Shown: piece after piece, positions 1 through 8,033 of the stretch
Layout of the letters: each line of letters starts with the position of its first letter
Numbering within the stretch: the stretch's first letter is position 1
Assembly: GCA_033549345.1 (NCBI GenBank)
Contig: JAWSUT010000037.1
Coordinates: 1 to 21,526 of the forward strand
From: JAWSUT01 sp033549345
GTDB taxonomy: Bacteria > Bacillota > Dethiobacteria > Dethiobacterales > Dethiobacteraceae
Direction of reading: 5' to 3'
DNA: 21,526 nt
Notes under the pieces: model-generated
What the model saw: only the letters and a program-made list of their open reading frames with translations
What the model was told of the DNA's origin: nothing
The model's database searches: none
Program-made: the position numbers and the translations under genes

Positions 1-14
1 TTGGTAAAATATGA

Positions 15-20
15 TATAAT
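15..20 (+). promoter_or_regulatory. lexA -10 element
   Basis: A perfect TATAAT lies 24 bases upstream of the lexA GTG start. The matching -35 would fall before the window. No complete Firmicute SOS box (GAAC-N4-GTTC type) is visible in the 44 bases present, so autoregulation cannot be judged here. Confidence 0.6.
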
Positions 21-44
21 AACTGCAAAGCGAGGTGTTGCAAA

Positions 45-659
45 GTGGACGACCTGACACCAAGACAAATGCAGATTTTAGAGTATATCCGCCGAGAGGT
101 GAAAGCAAAAAACTATCCCCCTTCCGTGCGCGAAATCGGCGAAGCGGTTGGCCTGTCCTCCAGTTCCACAGTTCATGCCCATCTTTCCAAGCTGGAAAGC
201 AAGGGATTTATCCGCAGAGATCCGACAAAGCCCAGGGCAATAGAACTTCTCGACGACGACCCGCCTCCCTCCTTTGTTCCCGACGTGGTCAACGTCCCTG
301 TGGTGGGACATGTTACTGCCGGTGAACCGATTCTCGCAGAGCAGAACATTGAAGACTATTTTCCCCTGCCGAAAATGATGGTCCACCGGGATACTGTATT
401 CTTATTAAGTGTACGCGGCGACAGTATGATTAATGCAGGAATTATGGACGGCGATTATGTCATTGTCCGCCAGCAGACCACAGCCAGCAACGGTGAAATT
501 ATAGTGGCTATGCTCGACGGCGAAGCCACGGTTAAACGTTTCTATAAAGAAAAAGACCATATCCGGCTGCAGCCGGAAAATGATCTGTATGAACCCCTGC
601 GTTCACCTGATATCGCTGTTATCGGCAAAGTGATCGGGGTGTTCCGAAATATTCACTAA
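45..659 (+). CDS. lexA: LexA repressor, SOS regulator
   Basis: LexA represses DNA-damage genes and cleaves itself when RecA filaments form. The 204-aa length is normal. Residues 1-70 form the winged helix-turn-helix (LTPRQ near residue 4, recognition helix around 28-50 with SSSSTVHAHL). A linker leads to the cleavage site Ala92-Gly93 in HVTAGEP. The peptidase dyad is visible as Ser127 in RGDSM and Lys164 in ATVKRF, so the protein should be cleavage-competent. The start is GTG, chosen because GAGGTG lies 7 bases upstream and the protein then begins MDDLTPRQ as family members do. It is the first gene of the window and is convergent with murE across a shared hairpin. Identification is near certain. 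Confidence 0.97.
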   Translation: MDDLTPRQMQILEYIRREVKAKNYPPSVREIGEAVGLSSSSTVHAHLSKLESKGFIRRDPTKPRAIELLDDDPPPSFVPDVVNVPVVGHVTAGEPILAEQNIEDYFPLPKMMVHRDTVFLLSVRGDSMINAGIMDGDYVIVRQQTTASNGEIIVAMLDGEATVKRFYKEKDHIRLQPENDLYEPLRSPDIAVIGKVIGVFRNIH

Positions 660-665
660 AGTAAT

Positions 666-690
666 AAAGGAGCGTCAGCGCTCCTTTTTT
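666..690. terminator. Bidirectional terminator between lexA and murE
   Basis: The stem GGAGCG/CGCTCC with loop TCAG is followed by six T on plus, and preceded by AAA on plus (three T on minus). On plus it is a good lexA terminator; for murE it is weaker, and the murE stop codon lies inside its right flank. Confidence 0.85.
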
Positions 691-2149
691 ATTGCAGTTT
701 TGCACTTTCACCCAGATAACTGGCGACAGCCTGCATATCGGAATACGGCAGTGTGTTCTCCCCCACAAGCTGGTAATCTTCCCGACCCTTGCCTGTTATG
801 AGGACAATATCTCCTTCACGGGCGATACGTAGTGCGTAGTGAACGGCCTGTTCCCGGTCGGTGAAAATCACCACCTTTTTTTTCATTAAAGAAGCGATGT
901 CCTGAGCTATAGTATACGGGTCTTCTTCGGCCGGGTTGTCTGACGTCAGAATTATTTTATCGGCAAACATTTCGGCAATCTGTCCCATCTGCGGCCGCTT
1001 GCCCATATCACGGCTGCCGCGGCAGCCAAAAACCAGGATGATTTTATTATGCGGGTATTCATTTACGGCCTGCAGCACTTTACCCAGACCATCCGGAGTA
1101 TGGGCATAGTCCAGATATACACGTATACCAGGCGGTGACGGCAGCAACTCCAGCCTGCCCGGTACATGCTGCAGGGATTCGACTCCAGCCACAACATCAG
1201 CCGGGCTTATTCCTTCAGCCAGGGCAGCGGCTGCGGCCGCCAGCGCATTATACACATTATAGAGTCCATGCAGGCGGATTACCAGAGAAAGGCTGCCAAA
1301 AGGAGTTTGGGTTCGCACAAGAGAACCGCCGCCGTAAAGGCGCTGAATATCAAGTGCCCGGACATCTGCGTCCTTTTGTATACCATAAGTCCAGACAGTA
1401 CCCGGTGCCATTTGTTTAAGCCGTTCTGCACGCTTATCGTCAATGTTAATCACCGACCGGGCGTTCTCTGTATTCTTCAGCAGGTAAAAAAGATGACATT
1501 TGGCCTGAAAATATTGTTCCATTGTGCCATGATAATCCAGATGCTCCCGGCTCAGGTTTGTAAACACGGCTGTATCAAAACTGCAGTGTTCTACCCTTTT
1601 TTGAACCAGCGCATGAGAGGAAACTTCCATGGCCACCGCACAGACGCCGCTGCCTGCCAACTGCCAGAGTGTCTTGTGAAGTTCTTCGGCTCCCGGTGTG
1701 GTTAAACTCTGTCTGGCGTAATAATCCCCTGTCTTTACACCGGCTGTTCCCATCATCGCAGCCTGAATACCGGCTTCGCGATAAATCTGGTAGAGATAAT
1801 GAGCTGTGGTTGTTTTTCCGTTGGTACCGGTTATACCGGCTATATTCAACCGTCTGCTTGGCCGGCCGTAAAAACGGTCGGCAATAAATGAGAGAAAATC
1901 CCGCGTACTGCTTACCAGAATCACAGGAACAGATGTCATCAGAGGCTGCTCTGCCACAATGATCTGTGCCCCTTTACGTATAGCGTCCTCTGCATACCTG
2001 TGTCCGTCGTTTTTTTCGCCCCGGATACAGACATAGAGATAGCCGGGCCTGATTTTATTCGAATCGGCTGAAAAGCCGCTGATTTGATTCGGTACTTCAC
2101 CCGATACTTGCAGTAACGGATAATCAGACAGAAGCGAAGCCAGTTTCAT
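689..2149 (-). CDS. murE: MurE-type UDP-MurNAc-tripeptide ligase, atypical motif
   Basis: Mur ligases of this type add the third amino acid (meso-DAP or L-Lys) to UDP-MurNAc-L-Ala-D-Glu in the cytoplasm. The 486-aa length fits. Visible are the N-terminal UDP-binding domain (DSN at 30, DGH at 48-50), the ATP P-loop GTNGKTT at 108-114, the LDYHG segment near 204-208, the presumed carbamylated Lys217 (QAKCHLF), DYAHTPDGL at 347-355 and the C-terminal domain. Three usually conserved segments deviate: FGCRGSRDMGKRP instead of FGCGGDRD-GKRP, DNPA (404-407) instead of DNPR, and GKGRE (453-457) instead of GKGHE. DNPR is the DAP-type signature and the Lys type normally has DDPN, so substrate choice is unclear. 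GGGAGG sits about 6 bases before the ATG. It stands alone rather than in a division/cell-wall cluster, so it may be a second copy. Confidence 0.9.
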   Translation of the reverse strand: MKLASLLSDYPLLQVSGEVPNQISGFSADSNKIRPGYLYVCIRGEKNDGHRYAEDAIRKGAQIIVAEQPLMTSVPVILVSSTRDFLSFIADRFYGRPSRRLNIAGITGTNGKTTTAHYLYQIYREAGIQAAMMGTAGVKTGDYYARQSLTTPGAEELHKTLWQLAGSGVCAVAMEVSSHALVQKRVEHCSFDTAVFTNLSREHLDYHGTMEQYFQAKCHLFYLLKNTENARSVINIDDKRAERLKQMAPGTVWTYGIQKDADVRALDIQRLYGGGSLVRTQTPFGSLSLVIRLHGLYNVYNALAAAAAALAEGISPADVVAGVESLQHVPGRLELLPSPPGIRVYLDYAHTPDGLGKVLQAVNEYPHNKIILVFGCRGSRDMGKRPQMGQIAEMFADKIILTSDNPAEEDPYTIAQDIASLMKKKVVIFTDREQAVHYALRIAREGDIVLITGKGREDYQLVGENTLPYSDMQAVASYLGESAKLQ

Positions 2150-2216
2150 GATGAGCCTCCCGGAAAATTAACTACTCTTTCAGTATTCCCCGAAAATGGC
2201 ATCCGATGAGGTTTAA

Positions 2217-2246
2217 AACAAAAACACCCGCACGGTCAGTACGGGT
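2217..2246 (-). terminator. Terminator after the 164-aa hypothetical gene
   Basis: Read on minus, ACCCGTAC pairs with GTGCGGGT (8 bp including one G-U) around a TGACC loop and is followed by GTTTTTGTTTT. It lies 27 bases after the stop of the upstream minus gene and ends that unit before murE. Confidence 0.85.
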
Positions 2247-2273
2247 AAGTGCAAAAGGAGAAATCTCATTTGG

Positions 2274-2768
2274 TTAGGACCACGGTGAAATTTCGATTGT
2301 ATGTTGAAAGGGCAGGCCGTAATATGAGTACTGTATCGTTACAGATTCAACAGGCCTGTCGTTGATAATCCTTACCGTATAACCGAAAATAACATTTGTT
2401 TCTCCTGATTCGTTCATTTCTTTCCATGCTCTCTTTGTCTCATTTTCAGAGGGCAAAGGCTTTATTTTGTATTCACCGATTTCATGCACCGAGTAATCAT
2501 TGGCATTGGTCGGTAGCGTTGACGAGGGAGTTCTTTTTAGCTTCAATTCTACCTGTGAAGCATTTGTACCATTAACCAGAACGTTTCGCAGAGAAATACT
2601 TCCTTTTCCAGTATTAATAAAATCCAGTTCAATTTCCCGGTTCTGATTACGGCGGATTCCACCCCTGTACTCAAGAGGGGGATTCATTTGTACAAGGCTA
2701 ATTATAAGTGATAAGACGGCAATCAGCACAACAACAATTATTAACTGACGATATGACAATGTAATCAC
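2274..2768 (-). CDS. Membrane-anchored protein of unknown function
   Basis: I do not recognise this 164-aa protein. Residues about 8-26 form one strongly hydrophobic segment (QLIIVVVLIAVLSLIISLV). The rest is hydrophilic, rich in Asn, Ser, Thr and Glu, with alternating patterns that suggest a beta-rich domain (for example SISLRNVLVNG and VTIQYSYYGL). The likely topology is an N-terminal anchor with the domain outside the cell. There is no lipobox cysteine after the hydrophobic segment and no catalytic motif I can identify. The start is GTG (2768) with a close, modest AAGG; the next Met comes after the hydrophobic segment, so the GTG is preferred. It has its own promoter and terminator, so it appears monocistronic between murE and the DUF502 gene. 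Confidence 0.75.
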   Translation of the reverse strand: MITLSYRQLIIVVVLIAVLSLIISLVQMNPPLEYRGGIRRNQNREIELDFINTGKGSISLRNVLVNGTNASQVELKLKRTPSSTLPTNANDYSVHEIGEYKIKPLPSENETKRAWKEMNESGETNVIFGYTVRIINDRPVESVTIQYSYYGLPFQHTIEISPWS

Positions 2769-2782
2769 CGCCTTAGGAAATC

Positions 2783-2811
2783 TTTATAAGTTAATGTTAT
2801 GACAGGTTCAA
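2783..2811 (-). promoter_or_regulatory. Sigma-A promoter for the 164-aa hypothetical gene
   Basis: On minus, TTGAAC, a 17-bp spacer and TATAAA lie 15 bases upstream of the GTG start. The fit to sigma-A is good and explains expression separate from the DUF502 gene. Confidence 0.6.
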
Positions 2812-2866
2812 GAGAGAATAAATGTCATTAGCCAGTCTGCCCGCCGACAGCGGTGACCTCCTGGGG

Positions 2867-3448
2867 CTATGGGGGTACAACGACACCACCGGAAATAATC
2901 AGTTTCAACGCTTCCTCGACGGACATCTCAAGTGGAACCAGTTCTTCACGCGGAACAAGCAGCAAAAAGCCCGAGGTGGGATTCGGTGTGGTGGGGAGAA
3001 AGACGGACACCACTTCCTGTGATGTCTTCTCCTGGACTTCACCTGCGCCTTTTCCCGTAACAAACCCGATGGCATAGATGCCGGGACGGGGGTATTCCAG
3101 CATGGCCACCGATTCGAAAACATTCTTCCGCTGGGCCGAAAAAGCTTCAATAATCTGGCTTGTGGCGGTGTAAATCGGTTTAACCAGCGGCAGGCGCGCA
3201 AAAGCGGTTTCGGCAAGCTTTAAGAGTTTATTGCCAAAAACATTGCTGGCGGCCAGGCCAACCAAAAAAATCAGGGCAATTGTTACGAGAAAACCCAGGC
3301 CGGGAATGGTACCGCCGGGAAAGATCCGGAAAAGGTTGCCCAGGACGGAGTCAATGATATTAAAAGTAAAGACAAGGACATAAACAGTAATTAAAGCCGG
3401 CAGGGAGACCACCAGGCCGTAGAGAAATATGCGCCGGATTTCTTTCAA
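2867..3448 (-). CDS. DUF502 family membrane protein
   Basis: A 193-aa inner-membrane protein of the DUF502 family; its function is not established. Two hydrophobic segments are visible (about residues 8-30 and 50-70), followed by the family's conserved PLVKPIY stretch (about 88-94) and a soluble C-terminal half containing VFLPTTPNPTSG and a final Val/Pro tail, all typical of DUF502. The start is TTG at 3448, supported by GAGGTG 6 bases upstream; that ribosome binding site overlaps the stop codon of nth. Only 9 bases separate the two genes, so it is the last gene of the copA-nth-DUF502 operon. No link between DUF502 and copper or DNA repair is known to me. Confidence 0.88.
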   Translation of the reverse strand: MKEIRRIFLYGLVVSLPALITVYVLVFTFNIIDSVLGNLFRIFPGGTIPGLGFLVTIALIFLVGLAASNVFGNKLLKLAETAFARLPLVKPIYTATSQIIEAFSAQRKNVFESVAMLEYPRPGIYAIGFVTGKGAGEVQEKTSQEVVSVFLPTTPNPTSGFLLLVPREELVPLEMSVEEALKLIISGGVVVPP

Positions 3449-3457
3449 TTGATCACC

Positions 3458-4105
3458 TCATTTGCGGGAGGGTTGCTGCCGGGAAAAATACTGGCAGTGG
3501 ATATTTACGGGACATGCAGGACAGCGGGGCGAGCGGGCGGTACAGACGTAGCGGCCGTGCAGAATCAGCCAGTGATGCGCATCAGCCCAGAGCGGGCGGT
3601 CAATGGCGCGCATCAGCTGCTTTTCAACTTGTTCGGGGGTTTTGGCTTTTGCCAGGCCGGTGCGGTTGGCCACACGGAATACATGGGTGTCTACCGCCAG
3701 GGCCGGGATGCCAAAGGCGTTGGCCAGGACGACATTGGCTGTTTTGCGGCCGACACCGGGCAAAGCCTGCAGGGCGTCTCTGTTTTGGGGGACCTCTCCT
3801 GCGTGTTCTGTCATAATTGCGGATGCGGCGGCCACCAGGTGTTTACTTTTATTGCGGAAAAGTCCCAGGGTGCGGATTTCTTCAGCCAGTTGGTCCGGTG
3901 TAAGCGCGGCTATTTCTGCGGGCCCCGGGTACTTTTTAAAGAGAGTTTCGGTTACTTTGTTTACCTGTTTATCGGTTGACTGTGCGGAGAGTACGGCGGC
4001 GGCCAGAAGCTGCCACGGTGTTTCGTAGTTAAGTTCTGTGCCGGGGTTTGGGTTTTGTCTTTTTAAGACGGAGAGGATAGCCTCTGCCCGGTCTTTTCTT
4101 TTCAT
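3458..4105 (-). CDS. nth: Endonuclease III, DNA glycosylase/AP lyase
   Basis: Base-excision repair enzyme that removes oxidised pyrimidines and nicks the abasic site. At 215 aa it has the usual length. The helix-hairpin-helix LPGVGRKTANVV (115-126) carries the catalytic Lys121, and the catalytic Asp139 is in VDTHVFRV. A [4Fe-4S] cluster is indicated by Cys188, 195, 198 and 204 with the classic C-X6-C-X2-C-X5-C spacing. The N-terminal substrate segment LLAAAVLSAQSTDKQVN is intact. The ATG at 4105 is chosen over a longer reading frame starting at 4195, because AAGGAG is 7 bases upstream and the extra 30 residues overlap copA and do not resemble the family. It starts 4 bases after the copA stop, so translation is probably coupled. 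Confidence 0.96.
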   Translation of the reverse strand: MKRKDRAEAILSVLKRQNPNPGTELNYETPWQLLAAAVLSAQSTDKQVNKVTETLFKKYPGPAEIAALTPDQLAEEIRTLGLFRNKSKHLVAAASAIMTEHAGEVPQNRDALQALPGVGRKTANVVLANAFGIPALAVDTHVFRVANRTGLAKAKTPEQVEKQLMRAIDRPLWADAHHWLILHGRYVCTARSPRCPACPVNIHCQYFSRQQPSRK

Positions 4106-4109
4106 ATTA

Positions 4110-6539
4110 TTACTCCTTGTTTGGGTTAAATCGTCGCAGCCTGAGCGAATTGAGCAGCACGGAAATTGATGACATGGCCATGGCAAGCGCAGCAATGGCG
4201 GGGCTCAGGCGGCCGGAGGCGGCAATGGGTATGGCCAGAACGTTATAACCAAAAGCCCAAAAGAGGTTTTGACGGATAATCTTAAAGGTGCTGCGCGAAA
4301 GGCGCAGTGCCGTGACTACCGAGGTCAGGTCGCCGCGGATCAGGGTGATGTCTGATGCTTCAATGGCAATGTCGGTACCTGTACCGATGGCGATGCCCAC
4401 ATTGGCCTGTGCCAGAGCCGGCGCGTCATTGATACCGTCACCCACCATGGAAACCACCAGGCCTTCATCCTGCAGGCGACGTACTTCCGCTTCCTTCTGG
4501 TCGGGCAGAACCTGGGCCAGAATACGGGAAATTCCCACCTGTTCGGCGATGGCTTTGGCTGTTCTTTCGTTATCGCCGGTGAGCATGACTGTGGTGATCC
4601 TTTCTTGTTTGAGAGAATCAATGGCCCTGCGGCTGTCTTCCTTGACGGTGTCGGCCACGGCAATAATACCGGCCAGATTGTTGTCTACCGCCACCAGCAT
4701 GGCTGTTTTCCCTTGCTCTTCCAGTGCGGCGACCCTCTCCTCCACTGCTTCTGTATCCATACCCTGTTCGTTCATCAGCTTTCTGTTGCCAAGAAGTACC
4801 TCACGGCCTTCAATTTTGGCCTGAATTCCCTTGCCGGGTACGGCTGAGAACTCGCTGGCTTTCTGCAGAGTGATTTCTTTTTCTTCTGCGGCGTGGACAA
4901 TGGCCTGGCCAAGCGGGTGTTCGGAGCCGGTCTCACCGCTTGCCGCCAGCTGTAAAAGCTTATTTTCATTGAAATCACCGATGGGAACCACATCTGTGAC
5001 CGAAGGCTCGCCTTTGGTAATGGTGCCGGTCTTATCAAAGATAATGGTGGTTACATCCAGCATGGTTTGCAGGCTTTCTGCGTCTCTGACCAGAATGCCG
5101 TTTTCGGCACCGATACCTGTTCCCACCATAATGGCAGTTGGCGTTGCCAGACCCAGGGCACAGGGGCAGGCGATAACCAGGACGGCTATGGAGGCAAAGA
5201 CCGCCCGGCCCAGGGCTTCCGTGCCGCCAAATAAAAGCCAGGCTGCAAATGTTGAGAGCGAAATGGCAATAACTACGGGGACAAAGTAACCCGTTACCCG
5301 ATCGGCCAGTTTCTGAATAGGTGCTTTGGAGCCCTGCGCTTCTTCCACCATGCGGATAATTTGTGCCAGAAAGGTATCCTTACCGACCTTTTGGGCGCGG
5401 AACGTGATGGCGCCGTGCTTGTTGATCGTAGCACCGATGACAGGGTCACCCACCGACTTTTCTGCGGGGATGCTTTCCCCGGTGACCATCGATTCGTCGA
5501 TGGTGGTGTGGCCTTCCACGATTTCGCCGTCAACAGGGACTTTTTCACCGGGCCGTACGATAATGAGATTGCCTTCCTCCACCCTGTCGATGGGCACCTC
5601 TGTTTCCTTGCCGTCGATGATGACCCGGGCTGTTTTGGCGCCCAGTTCCAAAAGCTTTTTAATGGCTCCCGATGTTTTGCTGCGGGCAATGGCTTCCAGG
5701 TAACGCCCGAGAAGGTGAAAGGACATAATCATACCGGAGATGCCCATGAATGAGACGGTGTTGGGCATGAAAAAAGCGGCGATGCCCCAGCTGTAGGCGG
5801 CCAGAGTGCCCAGGGAGATCAAAACATCCATATTGGCGCTGCCGTGGCGGATAGAACGCCAGGCGCCTTTGTGGGTGGGCAGACCGGCCCAGAAGACGAT
5901 GGGTGTGGCGGCTACGAGCATAATCCAGTTATGGTAGGGAATATGTGTCTGGTAGCGATACTCCAGAAACATAATGATTTCAGTGACAACGGTAATGGTC
6001 ATGACAAAGATCAGGATCCGTTTGCGGGCTGCCAGTTCGGCTTTTTCCCGGGCCTCCTGGTCTGTGTCGGCTTTATCTACTGTGGCTTTATCTGCGGCAA
6101 CACCGTAACCCATTTCTTCGATCAAGGTGATAATTTCTTCCCGGTTAACCTGCCCGCTGTCGTAGCGGACAGTGACCTTTTCCGCTGCAAAGTTGACAGC
6201 GGCTTCTTTGATACCGTCACGTCTGCCCAGACTCTTTTCAATGCCGGAGGCACAGGCTGCGCAGGTCATGCCTGTCACCGGCAGCACCAGCTTTGTTTGT
6301 GCTTCCTGCGGTTCGTCCAGTACATTATAGCCCAAATCTTCAATGATGTGACGGATGTCGGCAAGAGAGACGGCTGATTCATCATAGGTGACAGCCACTT
6401 TCTCAGCAGCAAAATTGACTACCGCCTGATGAACTCCCTCTTTTTTATTCAGTGCCTTCTCAATACTGTTTGCGCAGGCGGCACAGGTCATTCCACCAAG
6501 TTTCAGGGACTGTTTGGAAATATTCAGATTTTCGGCCAT
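4110..6539 (-). CDS. copA: CopA-type Cu(+)-exporting P1B ATPase
   Basis: An 809-aa membrane pump that drives Cu+ out of the cytoplasm using ATP. Two N-terminal heavy-metal-binding domains carry MTCAAC at 17-22 and 91-96. Then come the membrane helices, the actuator TGES (353-356), the ion-site CPC (458-460) in IACPCALGLATP, the phosphorylated Asp502 in DKTGT, the P1B-specific His-Pro at 541-542 and the hinge GDGINDAP (700-707). In the last helices AMSS (788-791) completes the Cu+ (P1B-1) signature, so silver or copper rather than zinc is the likely substrate. GGGAGG lies about 8 bases before the ATG. It heads an operon with nth and the DUF502 gene; neither a copper chaperone copZ nor a csoR gene is adjacent. 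An inverted repeat upstream may be its operator. Confidence 0.96.
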   Translation of the reverse strand: MAENLNISKQSLKLGGMTCAACANSIEKALNKKEGVHQAVVNFAAEKVAVTYDESAVSLADIRHIIEDLGYNVLDEPQEAQTKLVLPVTGMTCAACASGIEKSLGRRDGIKEAAVNFAAEKVTVRYDSGQVNREEIITLIEEMGYGVAADKATVDKADTDQEAREKAELAARKRILIFVMTITVVTEIIMFLEYRYQTHIPYHNWIMLVAATPIVFWAGLPTHKGAWRSIRHGSANMDVLISLGTLAAYSWGIAAFFMPNTVSFMGISGMIMSFHLLGRYLEAIARSKTSGAIKKLLELGAKTARVIIDGKETEVPIDRVEEGNLIIVRPGEKVPVDGEIVEGHTTIDESMVTGESIPAEKSVGDPVIGATINKHGAITFRAQKVGKDTFLAQIIRMVEEAQGSKAPIQKLADRVTGYFVPVVIAISLSTFAAWLLFGGTEALGRAVFASIAVLVIACPCALGLATPTAIMVGTGIGAENGILVRDAESLQTMLDVTTIIFDKTGTITKGEPSVTDVVPIGDFNENKLLQLAASGETGSEHPLGQAIVHAAEEKEITLQKASEFSAVPGKGIQAKIEGREVLLGNRKLMNEQGMDTEAVEERVAALEEQGKTAMLVAVDNNLAGIIAVADTVKEDSRRAIDSLKQERITTVMLTGDNERTAKAIAEQVGISRILAQVLPDQKEAEVRRLQDEGLVVSMVGDGINDAPALAQANVGIAIGTGTDIAIEASDITLIRGDLTSVVTALRLSRSTFKIIRQNLFWAFGYNVLAIPIAASGRLSPAIAALAMAMSSISVLLNSLRLRRFNPNKE

Positions 6540-6559
6540 TGTTTTTCCTCCCGGTTTTA

Positions 6560-6582
6560 CAAACTATTCACTGCATAGTTTG
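6560..6582 (-). promoter_or_regulatory. Candidate operator upstream of copA
   Basis: CAAACTAT and ATAGTTTG form an 8-bp perfect inverted repeat with a 7-base centre, 20 bases before the copA ATG. On minus it begins at a TTGTGC that could be a -35; a poor -10 (TTGTAA) would follow after 19 bases. Such a dyad inside a long spacer is the layout of MerR/CueR-type promoters, but the half-sites do not resemble known CueR or CopY boxes. The regulator is not in the window. Confidence 0.4.
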
Positions 6583-6610
6583 CACAAACACGGCCGGTTG
6601 TACTATTTGA

Positions 6611-6639
6611 AAAATCAGCCCACATCATGCGGGCTGATT
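6611..6639 (-). terminator. glnA terminator
   Basis: AATCAGCCC and GGGCTGATT, extended on minus by one G-U and one C-G pair to 11 bp around a 5-base loop, followed on minus by TTTTC. It starts 11 bases after the glnA stop and separates glnA from copA. Confidence 0.85.
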
Positions 6640-6650
6640 CATGGCGTCTG

Positions 6651-7982
6651 TTAAAATACGGTGAGGTAATGGTCGACTTCCCATTGGTGAACCTGGGTAC
6701 GGTAACGGGTCCATTCAATGTTTTTTGCTTCCGTAAAGCGGCCATAGATATGCTCGCCCAGCGCTTTGCGGACAACCCCGTCTTTGGCCAGTTCTTCCAG
6801 GGCATTGCCCAGCGTGAGGGGCAGTGTATCAATGCCCATTTCGGCCCGATCTTTGTCGGTCATGTCGTAAATGTTTAAGTCAACGGGTTCCGGCGGTGTA
6901 ATCCGGTTTTTAATCCCATCCAAGCCGCAGCTGAGTGTGACGGCAAGGGCCAAATAGGGATTGCAGGACGGGTCGGGGTTTCTCAGTTCAATCCGTGTTC
7001 CCACACCGCGACGGGCCGGAATTCGAATCAGCGGGCTGCGGTTATGCTCACTCCAGGCTATGTAAACCGGAGCTTCATAGCCGGGTACTAAACGTTTGTA
7101 GGAGTTGACCAGGGGGTTGGTTACAGCAGTAAATCCTTTGACATGCTTTAAAAGGCCGCCGATATAGTAACGGGCCGTGTCGGAGAGCCCTGAGGGGTCA
7201 TTTTCATCATAAAAAGCGTTTTTGCCGTCTTTAAAGAGTGACTGGTGGGTATGCATACCCGAGCCGGCAATGCCGAAGATCGGTTTGGGCATAAATGTGG
7301 CGTGCAGGTTGTGCTGCATGGCAATGGTGCGTACTACCAGCTTGAAGGTGGCGATATTGTCGGCCGTAGTCAGGGCATCGGCATATTTAAAGGCGATTTC
7401 ATGTTGTCCGGGCGCCACTTCGTGGTGAGATGCCTCCACTTCAAAGCCCATCTCCTGCAGAGTCAAAACCATGTCGCGTCGGGCGGCTTCCCCCATATCC
7501 ACCGGCATCAGGTCAAAGTAACTGCCTCTGTCATGGGTAATTGTTGTGGCTCTGCCTTGCTCGTCTTTAAGAAACATAAAAAATTCTGCCTCGGGACCGG
7601 CATTGAGCTCATAACCCATTTTTGCAGCCTCGTCTATGGCCCGGCGCAGTGTGTTTCTGGGACAGCCTGAAAACGGTGTGCCGTCGGCATTGTGAATGTC
7701 ACAAATCAGGCGGGCGGTGCCGCTGCCGTTATGGGAAATCCAGGGGAAAACGGCGAATGTGTTGGTATCGGGACGGAGATACATATCCGACTCCTCAATA
7801 CGCACAAACCCTTCGATGGATGACCCGTCAAACATCAACTCACCGTCAAGCGCCTTTTCCAGCTGTTGGACCGGAATGTCCACATTCTTGGAAATTCCCA
7901 AAACGTCGGCAAACTGCAGACGGATAAACTTAAGGCCCAGATCTTTAACAAAGTGCAGAATATCCTCCCTGTTATAGCCCAT
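6651..7982 (-). CDS. glnA: Glutamine synthetase, class I (GSI-alpha type)
   Basis: Makes glutamine from glutamate, ammonia and ATP; the main ammonia-assimilating enzyme, working as a cytoplasmic dodecamer. The 443-aa length and motifs match the Bacillus/Clostridia type: FDGSSIEGF (51-59), the metal-site segment AGPEAEFF (128-135), HHEVAPGQHEIAF (186-198), and SGMHTHQSLF (241-250). RIEESDMYL at 61-69 carries the Arg that in Bacillus gives feedback inhibition by glutamine; there is no adenylylation-loop signature of the enteric type. ATG at 7982 is preferred, with AGGGGA 8 bases upstream; a TTG directly before it (7985) is an alternative. It has its own strong promoter and terminator and so is monocistronic. 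Confidence 0.97.
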   Translation of the reverse strand: MGYNREDILHFVKDLGLKFIRLQFADVLGISKNVDIPVQQLEKALDGELMFDGSSIEGFVRIEESDMYLRPDTNTFAVFPWISHNGSGTARLICDIHNADGTPFSGCPRNTLRRAIDEAAKMGYELNAGPEAEFFMFLKDEQGRATTITHDRGSYFDLMPVDMGEAARRDMVLTLQEMGFEVEASHHEVAPGQHEIAFKYADALTTADNIATFKLVVRTIAMQHNLHATFMPKPIFGIAGSGMHTHQSLFKDGKNAFYDENDPSGLSDTARYYIGGLLKHVKGFTAVTNPLVNSYKRLVPGYEAPVYIAWSEHNRSPLIRIPARRGVGTRIELRNPDPSCNPYLALAVTLSCGLDGIKNRITPPEPVDLNIYDMTDKDRAEMGIDTLPLTLGNALEELAKDGVVRKALGEHIYGRFTEAKNIEWTRYRTQVHQWEVDHYLTVF

Positions 7983-8033
7983 CAATCGTTCCCCTTTTCG
8001 TTCATATTTTTATCTATAGCTGCATCTTTAAAG

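Noticed and set aside
1..44. SOS box before lexA
   Set aside because: No GAAC-N4-GTTC palindrome in the visible bases; it may lie left of the window.
4106..4195. Upstream extension of nth to 4195
   Set aside because: The extra 30 residues overlap the copA end and are unlike endonuclease III; ATG 4105 has AAGGAG at good spacing.
4288..4824. Plus-strand frame of 178 aa opposite copA
   Set aside because: Shadow of copA; Ser/Arg/Val-rich composition typical of antisense translation.
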